Positions 40,176 to 49,642 of a stretch of DNA of 64,000 bases are shown here, piece after piece. Both the position numbers and the translations under genes were made by a program. Position 1 is the stretch's first letter, and the number at the start of each line of letters is the position of its first letter. The notes under the pieces are model-generated. The model ran no database searches. It was not told the origin of the DNA and saw nothing but the letters and a program-made list of their open reading frames with translations. The stretch is from Bradyrhizobium sp. BRP22 (lineage in GTDB: Bacteria > Pseudomonadota > Alphaproteobacteria > Rhizobiales > Xanthobacteraceae), in NCBI RefSeq assembly GCF_020194175.1, contig NZ_JADYVX010000002.1, positions 124,001 to 188,000 on the forward strand. Reading direction: 5' to 3'.

Positions 40176-40535
40176 TCAGTAGGGATCGTAGCCGTAATAG
40201 GCGTACGAATCATAGGGCTCGAACGGCGCTGCGGCGATCGCGGCCGCTGTGCCGATCGCGCCGCCGACGACGCCGGCCGCGACCTCGCCTGGACCCGGCC
40301 CATAATACGGTCGGTGATAGACCGGTCCGTAATAGACCTGCCGATAATACCCCATGCGGGGATAGCGGCCGGTGTTATAGGGCGTGCCGACGCCATAGCT
40401 GCCGGTCAGGTAGCGCGAATTCGGATAGTTGAATCCGATCGAGCCCGGTTCCTGTGTAACGCCCTGCGCCATCAGGGGCGTGGCGAACGTTGTCGCCAAT
40501 GCCGCGGCGGCGCCCAATAATGCAAGCTTCTTCAT
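40176..40535 (-). CDS. Secreted Tyr/Gly/Pro-rich protein
   Basis: A 119-residue protein with a signal peptide (MKKLALLGAAAALATTFATPLMA), a QGVTQEPGSIGF start, then a Tyr-rich segment (YYRQVYYGPVYHRPYYGP), a hydrophobic AAGVVGGAIGTAAAIAAA stretch and a Tyr-rich tail. The hydrophobic stretch resembles the glycine-zipper segments of small outer-membrane-linked proteins. GGAGG lies before the ATG at 40535. Function unknown. Confidence 0.75.
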   Translation of the reverse strand: MKKLALLGAAAALATTFATPLMAQGVTQEPGSIGFNYPNSRYLTGSYGVGTPYNTGRYPRMGYYRQVYYGPVYHRPYYGPGPGEVAAGVVGGAIGTAAAIAAAPFEPYDSYAYYGYDPY

Positions 40536-40652
40536 CGCTCCTCCTCCAATATGCCCCTTCGAAAGCGGCAACGATGGAATGAGGACGCCGTTCCCATTTT
40601 TCGTTCAACGGGCCCTGAAGTTCCGGTTCCTCCGCGCTCCGACGCTCGCGGG

Positions 40653-40697
40653 TAGAGCGCTTTCGAGCGGAGTGAAACGCGTCAAAACAGGAATCTA
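40653..40697 (+). repeat. Partial copy of the GAGCGTTTTCGAGCG repeat family
   Basis: GAGCGCTTTCGAGCGGAGTG is followed by AAACGCGTCAAAACAGGAATCTAGA. It lacks the central segment present in the full copies at 56115-56220 and 57130-57230. Its end supplies the TAG stop of the PepSY gene. Confidence 0.65.
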
Positions 40698-41843
40698 GAT
40701 CTTGCTCTCCACGGCGTGCCGCACACGCGGCAACTTCGTCCGTGCCGGCGCGGTGCGCCGCTTGGCAATCCACAGATAAATGCCGCTGCCCAGCACGATG
40801 ATGGTGACGAGATCAAGCAGCGCCCAGACGATCTTGAGCGGCAGCCCGCCGTAGTCCCCGAAATGCAGCGGTCGCGAGACCTGCAGCGCCCTCAGATACC
40901 AGGGCACCTGCGGGGCAATGATGTTCTCGCCATTGTTGGCGTCGACCAGCACCGGCTGCAACATGCGCGCCGTGAATGGCGTTGCGCCCTTGGTCCAGAC
41001 GATGACATGTTGCGGGCTCCCGAAGCGCGCCGAGGTCGGCATGGTGACAGATGTCACCAATCGGTCGGGAAATTTTTCACGCACGCGGCTGACGGCCGAT
41101 TGAACGGAGGGTATCGGCGCGACCGGCTTGCCCTGGTACGGGGCGAGCAGAACCGGCACGAGTTGCGCGCGCCACAGGTCAAACAGCGGCGTCGCCAGCG
41201 TGTTGATCGTGCCCGTGATGCCAACCACCACGGCCCAGGTCACCGTGACGATGCCGAGCAGATTATGCGTGTCGAGCCATTTGAGCCGCGGCGATGATCC
41301 GCGTCGGATCGTGCCAAAATCCAGCCGCCGCATGAACGGCCAATAGACAATGATGCCCGAGATCAGTGACACCACGAACACGAGCCCCATCACGCCGAGG
41401 AACAATTCGCCCGGCAAGCCCGTGAACATGTCCTTGTGGATGCGCAGCACGATATCCATGACGTCCTGATGCGGCGTCTCCTCGCCGAGCACCTCGGCCG
41501 TGCGCGCATCGATGGTCACGCGATGAAACTGGCCGGGCGCAGGAATGGCGGTCGGCGACATCGCGACTGTGACCAGTGGTTCGGTCTGCTTCAGATTGGC
41601 GAGGAGGACGAACTGGCCGGGATAGCGCTGCTTTGCCACCTCGATCGCCCGATCAAGCGAGGCGCGGGGCGTATCGGCCGGCATCTCGGGCGCCGCGATC
41701 TCCTCTTCAAGGAGTTCGTCGATCTCGTCATGGAAAACCAGCGGCAGGCCGGTCACGCACAGCATCAGCAGGAACACCATGCTGATGAGCGAGGTCCAGG
41801 TGTGAATGCGCGACCACAGCCGGATTGTTTGCGGTCGGGCCAT
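40695..41843 (-). CDS. PepSY-associated membrane protein
   Basis: About 382 residues with four membrane helices. Order: a first helix after RLWSRIHTWTSLISMVFLLMLCVTGLPLV, a periplasmic PepSY part (RASLDRAIEVAKQRYPG..., VTIDARTAEVLGE), helices at LGVMGLVFVVSLISGIIVYWPF and DTHNLLGIVTVTWAVVVGITG, a second periplasmic part, and a final helix before IAKRRTAPAR. This layout is shared by PepSY_TM proteins linked to iron uptake or ferric reduction. The start at 41843 follows the upstream stop by 8 nt. Confidence 0.85.
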   Translation of the reverse strand: MARPQTIRLWSRIHTWTSLISMVFLLMLCVTGLPLVFHDEIDELLEEEIAAPEMPADTPRASLDRAIEVAKQRYPGQFVLLANLKQTEPLVTVAMSPTAIPAPGQFHRVTIDARTAEVLGEETPHQDVMDIVLRIHKDMFTGLPGELFLGVMGLVFVVSLISGIIVYWPFMRRLDFGTIRRGSSPRLKWLDTHNLLGIVTVTWAVVVGITGTINTLATPLFDLWRAQLVPVLLAPYQGKPVAPIPSVQSAVSRVREKFPDRLVTSVTMPTSARFGSPQHVIVWTKGATPFTARMLQPVLVDANNGENIIAPQVPWYLRALQVSRPLHFGDYGGLPLKIVWALLDLVTIIVLGSGIYLWIAKRRTAPARTKLPRVRHAVESKI

Positions 41844-41851
41844 GGGCGCGT

Positions 41852-42190
41852 CTACCAGCGACAGCCCACTGCGCCCGCGACGGTGCGCGGGCTTGTGCAT
41901 TGGCAGCCGCTAGTCGTGGTGCAGGCCATGGCGACGCGGTCGGTAATGCGCTTCACGTTGAGTGCCGAGTTCATGCCTAGGGACTGACGGTAATGGTAGC
42001 GGATACCGCCGCCCGATCCCCAGCCATCCAGCTTGCCGGACTGGACAGCGCAATCCACATAGACGGGTGCGCGTTGCCGCGCAACCAGAACCGGTACCTT
42101 GTGCCGCACGACCATTGCGGTCGAAGTTGGAATTATTCCAATTGAGAACAGCGGCATCAAAAGCAGGGCAATCGCGGCCGACCGCGCCAC
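41852..42190 (-). CDS. Secreted hypothetical protein
   Basis: About 112 residues with a GTG start and a signal-like N-terminus (MARSAAIALLLMPLFSIGIIPTSTA). The mature part contains VYVDCAVQSGKLDGWGSGGGIRYHYRQSLG, given in part, and three late cysteines in ACTTTSGCQCTS. No ribosome site is clear, so the start is uncertain (ATG 42157 is possible). It precedes the PepSY gene closely, suggesting one operon. Confidence 0.55.
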   Translation of the reverse strand: MARSAAIALLLMPLFSIGIIPTSTAMVVRHKVPVLVARQRAPVYVDCAVQSGKLDGWGSGGGIRYHYRQSLGMNSALNVKRITDRVAMACTTTSGCQCTSPRTVAGAVGCRW

Positions 42191-42210
42191 CGCAATTGGC
42201 GGCGAGCAAA

Positions 42211-42243
42211 AAAGAAAGCCCCGCCTCCACGTGGAAGGCGGGG
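42211..42243 (-). terminator. Rho-independent terminator of the RlpA-like gene
   Basis: CCCCGCCT (42219-42226) pairs with AGGCGGGG (42236-42243), with extra pairing of CCACGTGG inside. On the minus strand it is followed by CTTTCTTTTTT. Confidence 0.85.
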
Positions 42244-42412
42244 TTGAAGTTCATTGGGTAAGAAATCCGCACGCAATGGACTCAAAGCGCGGGACGTAGC
42301 GTTACGAATTTTATCGACGCGACAGGTGCCGACAACGTGATTAAAGCGCCGAGAGCAAGGGAGATTTTCCCGACAGCGACGGAGAAAATTCCCGGCCAGC
42401 GAGCCCACCGGG

Positions 42413-42994
42413 CTAATGGAGCACGTCGAGCCTGACGTTGGTGAGCCCCTTGCCGACCATTCCGAGTTCTTGCGCGGCGGAATAGGAGACGTCGACGATC
42501 CGCCCCCGCACATACGGACCGCGGTCGTTGACCCTCACGGTCACCGAGCGGCCGCTTTTGACGTCGGTAACGCGAAGCTTGGTGCCGAACGGCAAGCTCG
42601 GATGCGCCGCGGTCAATTGATTCTTGTCGAACTTCTCTCCGCTCGCGGTCTGCGAATCCTCACTGTAGAAGCTCGCGACACCCTGGGATGCGCCTTTGGC
42701 ATCGCCGCTCTTGCGCGACGCGACCCGCGTGTACTTTCGCGTCGCCGCCACCCGCTTCTTCATCGCGACCGCCGCGGTGCGGGTCTGCACGAACGATGCC
42801 TGCCTGCTCGCGCCGATTTCCGATCGTTGGCCGACGACGGTTGACTGCGCACAAGCCGCCAACGAAGCGGCCCCGAGGACAACCGCAAAGAGTCGCGTGG
42901 CTCTCCACACAGGACCGGACGACACCAGGTGCGCCTCAACCTGCGCCCGCCCCCTGATGTCGACGTACGAATTTACGGCACGGTCGAAACACAT
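42413..42994 (-). CDS. rlpA: RlpA-like septal ring lipoprotein
   Basis: About 193 residues. A lipobox-like LAAC (C48) follows a hydrophobic run (LFAVVLGAASLAAC), then a disordered basic linker, then the double-psi beta-barrel: GVASFYSEDSQTASGEKFD, AHPSLPFGTKLRVTDVKSG, VTVRVNDRGPYVRGRIVDVSYSAAQELGM. The D in NDRGPY is the catalytic-type aspartate of the RlpA lytic transglycosylases. No SPOR domain is present. I kept ATG 42994, which has GGGGA before it, although a GTG at 42910 would place the signal peptide at the very N-terminus. Confidence 0.85.
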   Translation of the reverse strand: MCFDRAVNSYVDIRGRAQVEAHLVSSGPVWRATRLFAVVLGAASLAACAQSTVVGQRSEIGASRQASFVQTRTAAVAMKKRVAATRKYTRVASRKSGDAKGASQGVASFYSEDSQTASGEKFDKNQLTAAHPSLPFGTKLRVTDVKSGRSVTVRVNDRGPYVRGRIVDVSYSAAQELGMVGKGLTNVRLDVLH

Positions 42995-43282
42995 GTTGCA
43001 TCCCCAACTCGCGCCCCTAGCCCAAGCCGAAATCCAACGGCCTAAGGGCGAACTCCAATCGGGGCGTAACCGGGGCAGGAAGCGACAGCGCGCGTTTACC
43101 GTTGCGCAATTCCGTCGAGGTGTGGTGATTGCGCCACAGCCGGCGCTGTCATTCCGGGCGGAATGCGCGCGAAATACGCAGGCCCGAATCAAATAGCTGC
43201 AGGCGCAACGCGAAAACGCATTCCGGGTTCGGCGCTAACGCGCCGCCCCGGAATGAGAGATCGTGAATTGGGTCAGATCAAA

Positions 43283-43939
43283 TCAGCCGCGACGGGCGCT
43301 GAACGGCCCGACCGAGGCCGTGCCAGCGGCGGGCGGCAGCACGACGACGGTCGCGCCCGGCTTCACGCGGCCAAACAGATCGATCACGTCGGCATTGGCC
43401 ATGCGGATACAGCCGGAAGAAATCGCCTGCCCGATGTATTCCGGCTGGTTGGTGCCGTGAATGCGGTACAGCGTGTCCTTGTTGCCCTGGTAGAGATAGA
43501 GCGCCCGCGCGCCGAGCGGATTGGCCGGACCGCCGGCGACACGCGACGGATAAGGCCCGAGCCGCTCCTGGATCTCCCTGGTCGGAACCCAGTCCGGCCA
43601 CTCGGCCATGCGGCCGACGGTGGCTACGCCGGAGAAAGCCATCGCCTCCTCCCCGACCGCCACGCCGTAGCGGATCGCCTTGCCATCCGGCAGCACATAG
43701 TACAGATAGCGCGCGTCGGTATCGACCAGGATCGAACCCGGCTGTTCCTTTCGCGTATAGTCGACGATGTGGCGCTGGAACTGCTGCGGGATCGAAGCCT
43801 GCGCGTAAGGCGGATGGGCCAGCAATTGCCGATCGCGCGGCGTCATGTTGGCATCTGTGGATGGCGACAGCGTCGCCTGCATGCAGCCGGCAAGCGTCAC
43901 CGCCCCCGTCAGCAGAACCGCGAGCCCCAGTCTCGACAC
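43283..43939 (-). CDS. L,D-transpeptidase lipoprotein (YkuD/ErfK)
   Basis: About 218 residues. The GTG at 43939 follows GGGGAGA and yields an ideal lipoprotein signal (MSRLGLAVLLTGAVTLAGC, C19); longer frames were rejected for this reason. The catalytic YkuD domain is clear: ILVDTDARYLYYVLPDGKAIRYGVAVG near its start and YRIHGTNQPEYIGQAISSGCIRM with the nucleophilic Cys in SSGCIRM. It cross-links peptidoglycan or attaches proteins to it in the periplasm. It is about 290 bp upstream of the RlpA-like gene in the same direction, which suggests a cell-wall gene pair. Confidence 0.93.
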   Translation of the reverse strand: MSRLGLAVLLTGAVTLAGCMQATLSPSTDANMTPRDRQLLAHPPYAQASIPQQFQRHIVDYTRKEQPGSILVDTDARYLYYVLPDGKAIRYGVAVGEEAMAFSGVATVGRMAEWPDWVPTREIQERLGPYPSRVAGGPANPLGARALYLYQGNKDTLYRIHGTNQPEYIGQAISSGCIRMANADVIDLFGRVKPGATVVVLPPAAGTASVGPFSARRG

Positions 43940-44114
43940 CGCACGTCTCCCCTGCGTTAACCTGTTACCCAGTTGTTGCCAGAATAGTGCTGAAATCAAG
44001 GCAAAGCGTGTTGGAACACGTCTGTTTGATTGAGCCGGCACGTTCTGCCTTGCCTCGGTTGCACGGCGCCTCGGTAGACGCTAGCCTCCCCGAAAAAACA
44101 GGAGGTTCCCGAGG

Positions 44115-44495
44115 ATGCGCTATACTTTGTTAATCGCAGGCCTGCTGCTCGCAGCGCAGCCTGCGCAAGCCGATCCGCGGTCGGCCTATGTCGCGCTGGT
44201 GCTGCAGGCATTTGCCGCCAAGGTCGAATGCCCCAACACCGATCTCGTCTATCAAGACCTCGTGCAGAAGGCCGAAGAGATGCACCTTCCCGATGGAACC
44301 ACGGAGAAGGTGCGCAAGGCGATCGCTTTCCTACACACTGGCGGCAAGATGGGCGAGCGCCAGGACGACGAACTCATGGCCGAAGTCGCGGTCGCCACAC
44401 AGGCCACTGACCTCAACCAGCGCAGGCTGGGGATGACGACCTGGTGCGAAGCGCAGAAGACTCACCTCACTGGCTTCATCCGCCCGAAGAACTAG
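44115..44495 (+). CDS. Secreted hypothetical protein
   Basis: A 126-residue protein with a signal peptide (MRYTLLIAGLLLAAQPAQA) and a helical mature part starting DPRSAYVALVLQAFAAKVECP. Two cysteines (VECP and TWCEAQ) could form a disulfide. AGGAGG lies before the ATG. No family recognised. Confidence 0.75.
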   Translation: MRYTLLIAGLLLAAQPAQADPRSAYVALVLQAFAAKVECPNTDLVYQDLVQKAEEMHLPDGTTEKVRKAIAFLHTGGKMGERQDDELMAEVAVATQATDLNQRRLGMTTWCEAQKTHLTGFIRPKN

Positions 44496-44673
44496 CCGCG
44501 CGCCCGATGCCCGAGTTCCAGCGGAACGCGGCGGCGTGGGCGGCCCCAGACTCTCCCTCCTCTTGCCTTGCTTTGGTCAAACCTGACTGGAGTCGTGGGG
44601 CCGATGGTTGACGTAATGTAAATCCGCCGGCCGCTTCCTGAGCGGGTGGCATTGGACTGAAGATGGAGCGCCA

Positions 44674-45615
44674 ATGCTTTCCACGCTGAATGCCAAAGAA
44701 TCCGATCCGCACGATGTGTTCGTGATCGATCCCGAAGTCGTGCTGGCGACCCGCGGGGATCGTGCACCACCAACTCCGCGCACTGAGGTGAATCACGCGC
44801 CGGCACCGCAGAGCTACGCGGCATCGAGCGTCGCTGCGCCATCGCTGGATAGCAGTTTTCGCGTGACGGCCAGCGATCACATCCAGTTGCCGAGCGAGCC
44901 TTCGGCCTTCGCCAAATGGGCCAAGCGCGCCACGATGGCCTTCCTGTTTGCCTTGATCAGCGCTTTCGCGGCGGCAGCCTGGAAGCATCATGGCGACACG
45001 GCCAAGCAGATGATCGCTGAGTGGATACCGCAGTTCTCGCTGTTGTCGTCACCTTCGGAAGACGCAACGGCCTCCGCGGAGCAACCGGCTCCCCCCGCTG
45101 TTCAGACCGCCACGGAGCAACCGCCCGCGCCCGCCGTTCAAACCGCCTCGACCGATCAGGCGGTCGCGCAGCCGGAGGCCCCGACCCAGGCTCAGCCCGC
45201 GGAAGCCGCCGCGCCGACGACGGCCGCCGCCCTCCCTGCCGATTCCTCGCAGTTGCTGCAGTCGATGGCGCACGATCTCGCGACGATGGGCCAGCAGATC
45301 CAGCAGCTCAAAGCCAGCATCGAGCAGCTCAAGTCTGGCCAGGATCAGATGGCGCGCGACATCGCCCGGAATGCCGAGGCCAGGGTTTCGGCACAAGCCG
45401 TGCAGCCGCGGACGGCGGCTCCCCCGCCACGGCCGGTTGCAGCGCCCGTGCGCAGGCCGAAGCCGCCGGCCTACCCGCCGGCACAAACCGCGGCTGCTGC
45501 TCCGCCGCCACTGCCGCCGCCGTCCGCACCGGCCCCGGTGCAAACGGTACCCGCGCCGCAGCCTCAAGCGCAGGATGGCGGGCCGGTGGTACGACCGCCG
45601 ATGCCGGTGCGTTAA
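44674..45615 (+). CDS. Membrane-anchored coiled-coil, proline-rich protein (paralogue)
   Basis: A 313-residue protein with the same order of parts as the gene at 31762-32700: N-terminal disordered region, one membrane segment (AKRATMAFLFALISAFAAAAWKHHGD), then AKQMIAEWIPQ, Ala/Pro-rich repeats, a coiled coil (LLQSMAHDLATMGQQIQQLKASIEQLKSGQDQM...) and a proline-rich tail. GGAG lies 6 nt before the ATG. The motif 'A-K-x-M/I-x-A-x-W-x-P-Q' after the membrane segment is shared by both. Function unknown. Confidence 0.78.
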   Translation: MLSTLNAKESDPHDVFVIDPEVVLATRGDRAPPTPRTEVNHAPAPQSYAASSVAAPSLDSSFRVTASDHIQLPSEPSAFAKWAKRATMAFLFALISAFAAAAWKHHGDTAKQMIAEWIPQFSLLSSPSEDATASAEQPAPPAVQTATEQPPAPAVQTASTDQAVAQPEAPTQAQPAEAAAPTTAAALPADSSQLLQSMAHDLATMGQQIQQLKASIEQLKSGQDQMARDIARNAEARVSAQAVQPRTAAPPPRPVAAPVRRPKPPAYPPAQTAAAAPPPLPPPSAPAPVQTVPAPQPQAQDGGPVVRPPMPVR

Positions 45616-45624
45616 CTCGTCAGC

Positions 45625-45810
45625 TCAGCTCTGGTGGGGGCCGCGCATGATCTTCATGGCGGCTTCGATGTGACGCCATTCTCGGGCCTCGTCGTCGTCG
45701 CCTTGACTCTCGCAGGCCTGCGCCTTCTGCGCCGCACGGGCGATCGCCTCGAAGCCGTGCTGCTCCAACATCTGCCGCGCGATCACGTGAATCTGCGTCT
45801 CCGACATCAT
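45625..45810 (-). CDS. Small conserved cytosolic protein
   Basis: A 61-residue protein starting MMSETQIHVIARQMLEQHGFEAI and then ARAAQKAQACESQGDDDEAREWRHIEAAMKIM, given in part. It is a predicted helical bundle of a small family common in Bradyrhizobium. GGGAG lies 6 nt before the ATG. It converges on the coiled-coil gene. Function unknown. Confidence 0.75.
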   Translation of the reverse strand: MMSETQIHVIARQMLEQHGFEAIARAAQKAQACESQGDDDEAREWRHIEAAMKIMRGPHQS

Positions 45811-46024
45811 GTCGCTCTCCCGATGTTGCTTGCTCCCGTGGTCACCCTGCTGGTTGGTGTGGGGCTGCAGCTCTTCTAAACCGCCGAACCGCGGCCTCGT
45901 TCCCCCGGTCAGAGGGCGCTCGTCATTTTCCGATCGTTAAGCAAAGCTCGGTACGCTGGGCCACTCGGCAAAAAATTTCCACAATTGCTTATAGAAAAAT
46001 CTGCATCGAAAAGGAGAACCTCCG

Positions 46025-46279
46025 ATGCGGATCGCAACAGTGATCTTCGCCGGTTCGGTGGCCGCGTTCGCGCATTTTGCGACGCCGGTGCTTGCGAAGA
46101 ACTCAGAAACCCAGTCCGACGCCCAGAAGACCGACGCCAAGCAGGCTGCATCGCCGTGCCGCGCCTATCAGAAGGCGGCCGACGGTTCATGGCAGGAAAT
46201 GCCCTGCCAGGAGATGGGCGCGCCTGCCGAGACCAAGCGCAAATCGGCAACCGGTAATTCGGATCAGCGAACGCGTTAG
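46025..46279 (+). CDS. Small secreted protein
   Basis: An 84-residue protein with a signal peptide (MRIATVIFAGSVAAFAHFATPVLA) and a mature part with two cysteines in SPCRAYQKAADGSWQEMPCQE. Its tail is basic and disordered. AAGGAGA lies before the ATG. A repeat copy begins right after the stop. Confidence 0.75.
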   Translation: MRIATVIFAGSVAAFAHFATPVLAKNSETQSDAQKTDAKQAASPCRAYQKAADGSWQEMPCQEMGAPAETKRKSATGNSDQRTR

Positions 46280-46283
46280 CTGG

Positions 46284-46425
46284 AGAGCGTTTTCAAGCGA
46301 CGTGGACACCGGTTCGCGTAGCAATCAAGCTTGCGCAGATTGCGTAGACTTGTCTGCGCAGAAAACGCGGTCAAAAGAGAGCCTAATTTAGAGCTTCGGT
46401 TCTGATTCGATCGGAACCGAAGCTC
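46284..46425 (+). repeat. GAGCGTTTTC repeat with terminal hairpin (variant copy)
   Basis: GAGCGTTTTCAAGCGACGTGGACACCGGTTCGCGT starts the unit (given for position 46284-46319 in pieces), an extra 50-nt segment interrupts it, and GAGCTTCGGTTC/GAACCGAAGCTC (46391-46402 and 46414-46425) forms the end hairpin. It lies between convergent genes and may terminate both. Confidence 0.7.
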
Positions 46426-46444
46426 CAGGCGTCCGCTCGCCTCA

Positions 46445-47035
46445 TCAATAAGGCGGCTTCTTGCGCGCCCGCTGCTCCTTGGCAGCTTCGACCCACCACA
46501 TGAGGTCATCGGCAAAGCGCGGGAACGCTCGCTCCAGCGCCTTGCCGCCCTCGCCGATCGGCTTTCCGTCCTCCGACAGGGTCTGTGCGATCGGCCCAGC
46601 GCCGATCGTGCTTGAAATCACCACCATGCCCATCTCGGAGAGCGTGCCATGCCAGGCGGTGGCGGCACGCACGCCGGAGAAGCGTCCGGCGGAATAGCTT
46701 GCGATCGCGGCGGGCCGCCAGAACCACTCCTCCAGGAAATGGTCGGTGAGATTCTTCAGCCCCGGCTGGATGCCCCAATTGTATTCGCCAGTGATGAACA
46801 CGAAGCCATCGGCCTCGCGGATCTGGCCGGCAAGCTTCTCCAGCGCCGTGGGCGCCGCCCCATTGGGATATTCCTTGTACATGCGGTCGAGCATCGGCAG
46901 CCCGACCTCCTTGGCGTCGATGAATTCGACGTCCTCGCCGCGAGCGCGCAGGCCTTCAACCACGAAGCTCGCGAGCCGAATGCCCATGCGGTCGGAGCGG
47001 TAGGAACCGTAGAAGACGAGGATGCGGTGGGCCAT
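46445..47035 (-). CDS. NADPH-dependent FMN reductase
   Basis: A 196-residue flavodoxin-fold protein. The phosphate-binding loop [13 protein letters not shown] and the strand [23 protein letters not shown] are signatures of the NADPH_FMN_red family (chromate or azo reductase relatives). [15 protein letters not shown] is in the third conserved region. The start at 47035 has GGAG 9 nt upstream. It probably reduces quinones or free FMN in the cytoplasm. Divergent from the chemoreceptor. Confidence 0.9.
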   Translation of the reverse strand: MAHRILVFYGSYRSDRMGIRLASFVVEGLRARGEDVEFIDAKEVGLPMLDRMYKEYPNGAAPTALEKLAGQIREADGFVFITGEYNWGIQPGLKNLTDHFLEEWFWRPAAIASYSAGRFSGVRAATAWHGTLSEMGMVVISSTIGAGPIAQTLSEDGKPIGEGGKALERAFPRFADDLMWWVEAAKEQRARKKPPY

Positions 47036-47133
47036 GCCGGTCACTCCGATTGGAAAGCGTCAACGCGGGATTAATCCGCGCTGGTTATCATGGAGCTATA
47101 CGCTCCTTTATTGTCCAGAATGGCATCAATAAC

Positions 47134-49218
47134 ATGAAAATTGGAACTCTCCTGACCACCGCGATCGTCTCGCTGTCGGCCGTGGGCGGTGGACTGGCCG
47201 TCTATGTCGCGGCCTCGAAATACCAGACGATGCAGAATGTATCGGTAGCGCAGGAGCGGCTCGCAATCGCGCGCGCAATCAGTGACATCCCGCGCTATCT
47301 TAATTCGGAGCGTGGCTTCACCACCAACATCCTGTTCGGGCCGCCGGTGGTCGATCCGAAGCAGCGGGCCGATCTGAACGAGAAGATGCGCACGGCGACC
47401 GATCGCGCCCGCGACAAAATGACCGCGCTGCGCAAAGCGCTACCCGGCTCGCTCGACGACGGCGAAGCGATTGGCGCCGGCATCGATGGGCTGAACGCGA
47501 AATTCAACGCGCTGCGAGAGGCGATGGACAAGGCGATCGACGGCCCGGCGGACGCGCGCAAGGACGCCGCCAGGAAGATCATCGCCGACAATGCGGTGCT
47601 CAATAATGCCGCCGCCTCCCTGCTCGACGGCCAGGTGCGCAAGATGGCCCTGATCGACGGCGACGCCTACCGGCAGGCGGTCTACGCCAACATCGCCTGG
47701 TCGCTGCGCGACGTCGGCGGCTTCAATGCAAGCCAGCACAAGAACCTCGTCGGCGCCAGGCGCGCAGCGACCGAGACCGAGAAGGTCGATCTCGCCCGCG
47801 CCCAAGGACGCGCGGACCAGGTGCTGATGTCGCTGCAGGAGCTGCGCGGCAATCCGAACCTACCCGCCAATGTCACAGCCGCGCTCGATCGCATGAACGA
47901 GGCCTATGTCGATCGGTTCGGCAAGGAGCTGAAGCTCGTGAAGGAAGGTGCGGCCAGCGGCAAGTACGAGCACGATGTCGATACTTTCTACGCGGAATCG
48001 CAGCGTGGGCTCAATTCGATCATCGAGGTGCGCGACGCCTTCTATGACAACGCCGGCCAGGTGCTCTCCTCCGCTTATTCCTCTGCGCGGCTCAGCTTCC
48101 TGATCGCGCTCGCCGGCCTGATCGCCGTGCTCGCCGCCAGCGGCGCCCTCGTGATGATGGTGCACCGCCGGGTCTGCAGGCCGATCGTGGAATTGACCGC
48201 CAGGATGTCGCGGCTTGCCGCCGGTGACGTCGCGGACGAGATCGCCGGCGCCGAACGCGGCGATGAGATCGGCGCGATGGCGCAGGCCGTGCGCGTCTTC
48301 AAGGACAACATGATCAAGGCCGATCGCCTTGCTGCCGAGAAGGAAGCCGAGAACCAGATCAAGATGCGCCGCGCGCAAGTGCTCGACAACCTGACTCACG
48401 CGTTCGAGGAGAAGGTCAGCGAGCTCGTCGGCGGGCTCTCGGCCGCCTCCGCCACCATGGAGGAGACCGCGCAGTCGATGTCCTCGACGGCATCGGCCAC
48501 CAACCAGCAGGCTGCTGTGGTGGCGGCGGCCTCCGACCAGACCTCGACCAATGTGCAGACGGTTGCAAGCGCGACCGAGGAGCTGACGTCCTCGATCTCG
48601 GAAATCGGCCGCCAGGTCACCCAGTCGACCGAGATCGCGGCGCGCGCCGTGGAGAATGCCCGCCGTACCGGCGATACCGCCCGCTCGCTTGCGGAAGGTG
48701 CGCAGAAGATCGGCGATGTCGTCACGCTGATCCAGAACATCGCGGCGCAAACCAATCTGTTGGCGCTGAATGCGACGATCGAGGCCGCGCGCGCCGGCGA
48801 CGCCGGACGCGGCTTTGCCGTGGTTGCCTCGGAGGTGAAGTCGCTGGCCGGCCAGACCGCGAAAGCGACCACCGAAATTTCCGAGCAGATCGCCACCATT
48901 CAGGCGGCAAGCGACGAGACGGTGAAAGCGATCCAGAACGTCGTCGACGTCATCACCGAGATCGACCAGATCGGCACCGCGATTGCCGCCGCGATCGAGG
49001 AGCAGGGTTCGGCGACCAAGGAGATCTCGCGCAGCGTCCAGGAAGCGGCGCGCGGCACGCAGGAGGTCAATTCGAACATTTCCGGCGTGCAGCGCGCGGC
49101 CGACGACACCGGGGCGGCCGCCAACCAGGTGCTCGGCGCCGCCGAACAGCTTTCTGCGCAATCGCGCGATCTCGCCGGCCAAGTCAACCGCTTCCTCGCG
49201 GAAGTCCGGACAGCGTAA
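47134..49218 (+). CDS. Methyl-accepting chemotaxis protein
   Basis: A 694-residue chemoreceptor. Order: N-terminal membrane segment (about 7-29), a periplasmic helical sensor of about 290 residues (including [20 protein letters not shown]-like), a second membrane segment ([21 protein letters not shown]), HAMP ([21 protein letters not shown]), and the cytoplasmic signalling domain with the tip [20 protein letters not shown] and [13 protein letters not shown]. There is no CheR-binding pentapeptide at the C-terminus. The ATG at 47134 lacks a strong ribosome site; an upstream frame from 47050 is unlikely. Ligand unknown. Confidence 0.92.
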   Translation: MKIGTLLTTAIVSLSAVGGGLAVYVAASKYQTMQNVSVAQERLAIARAISDIPRYLNSERGFTTNILFGPPVVDPKQRADLNEKMRTATDRARDKMTALRKALPGSLDDGEAIGAGIDGLNAKFNALREAMDKAIDGPADARKDAARKIIADNAVLNNAAASLLDGQVRKMALIDGDAYRQAVYANIAWSLRDVGGFNASQHKNLVGARRAATETEKVDLARAQGRADQVLMSLQELRGNPNLPANVTAALDRMNEAYVDRFGKELKLVKEGAASGKYEHDVDTFYAESQRGLNSIIEVRDAFYDNAGQVLSSAYSSARLSFLIALAGLIAVLAASGALVMMVHRRVCRPIVELTARMSRLAAGDVADEIAGAERGDEIGAMAQAVRVFKDNMIKADRLAAEKEAENQIKMRRAQVLDNLTHAFEEKVSELVGGLSAASATMEETAQSMSSTASATNQQAAVVAAASDQTSTNVQTVASATEELTSSISEIGRQVTQSTEIAARAVENARRTGDTARSLAEGAQKIGDVVTLIQNIAAQTNLLALNATIEAARAGDAGRGFAVVASEVKSLAGQTAKATTEISEQIATIQAASDETVKAIQNVVDVITEIDQIGTAIAAAIEEQGSATKEISRSVQEAARGTQEVNSNISGVQRAADDTGAAANQVLGAAEQLSAQSRDLAGQVNRFLAEVRTA

Positions 49219-49331
49219 TCGCGGGCATGGGTTGTCGATTTGGCGGAGCAATCGGCGCGCTACCAACTTGATCGGAGCAAAATTTCGATATCCAATCCGC
49301 CCCGCCACTTTGGCAAACAGGGAGAGAAGCC

Positions 49332-49580
49332 ATGCTCAAGCGGATAATGTTGGCAGCGGTCGTTACGACCTTTGCGATGGGCGCGGCGTTCGCGCAGGAA
49401 TCCTGCGAGAGCAAGGCCGTCGGCAAGGACGGCAAGGCGCTGTCGGGTGCGGCGAAGACCTCGTTCATGAAGAAATGCGCCACCGATGCCTGCGAGGCCA
49501 AGGCGGTCGGGTCCGACGGCAAGAAGCTCGCCGGCGCCGCGAAGACCAGCTTCATGAAGAAATGTCAGAGCGGCGCATAG
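49332..49580 (+). CDS. PsiF-like repeat secreted protein
   Basis: An 82-residue protein with a signal peptide (MLKRIMLAAVVTTFAMGAAFAQ) and two repeats: CESKAVGKDGKALSGAAKTSFMKKC and the near copy starting CEAKAVGSDGKKLAG, each bounded by cysteines. This is the PsiF repeat found in small periplasmic proteins, some of them phosphate-starvation induced. GGGAGAG lies before the ATG. Function unknown. Confidence 0.85.
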   Translation: MLKRIMLAAVVTTFAMGAAFAQESCESKAVGKDGKALSGAAKTSFMKKCATDACEAKAVGSDGKKLAGAAKTSFMKKCQSGA

Positions 49581-49600
49581 GAGACAAAAGCCGGAACGTC

Positions 49601-49621
49601 AGTTCTGATTGAATCGGAACT
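49601..49621. repeat. Isolated hairpin of the repeat family
   Basis: AGTTCTGATTGAATCGGAACT is a near-perfect palindrome, the end hairpin of the repeat seen at 46284, 56115 and 57130. It lies between convergent genes and could act as a terminator. Confidence 0.6.
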
Positions 49622-49642
49622 GCCGTTCTAGATTCGGTGCGG

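Noticed and set aside
47860-49308. A 482-codon minus-strand frame over the chemoreceptor
   Set aside because: Antisense shadow of the coding sequence with low-complexity composition.
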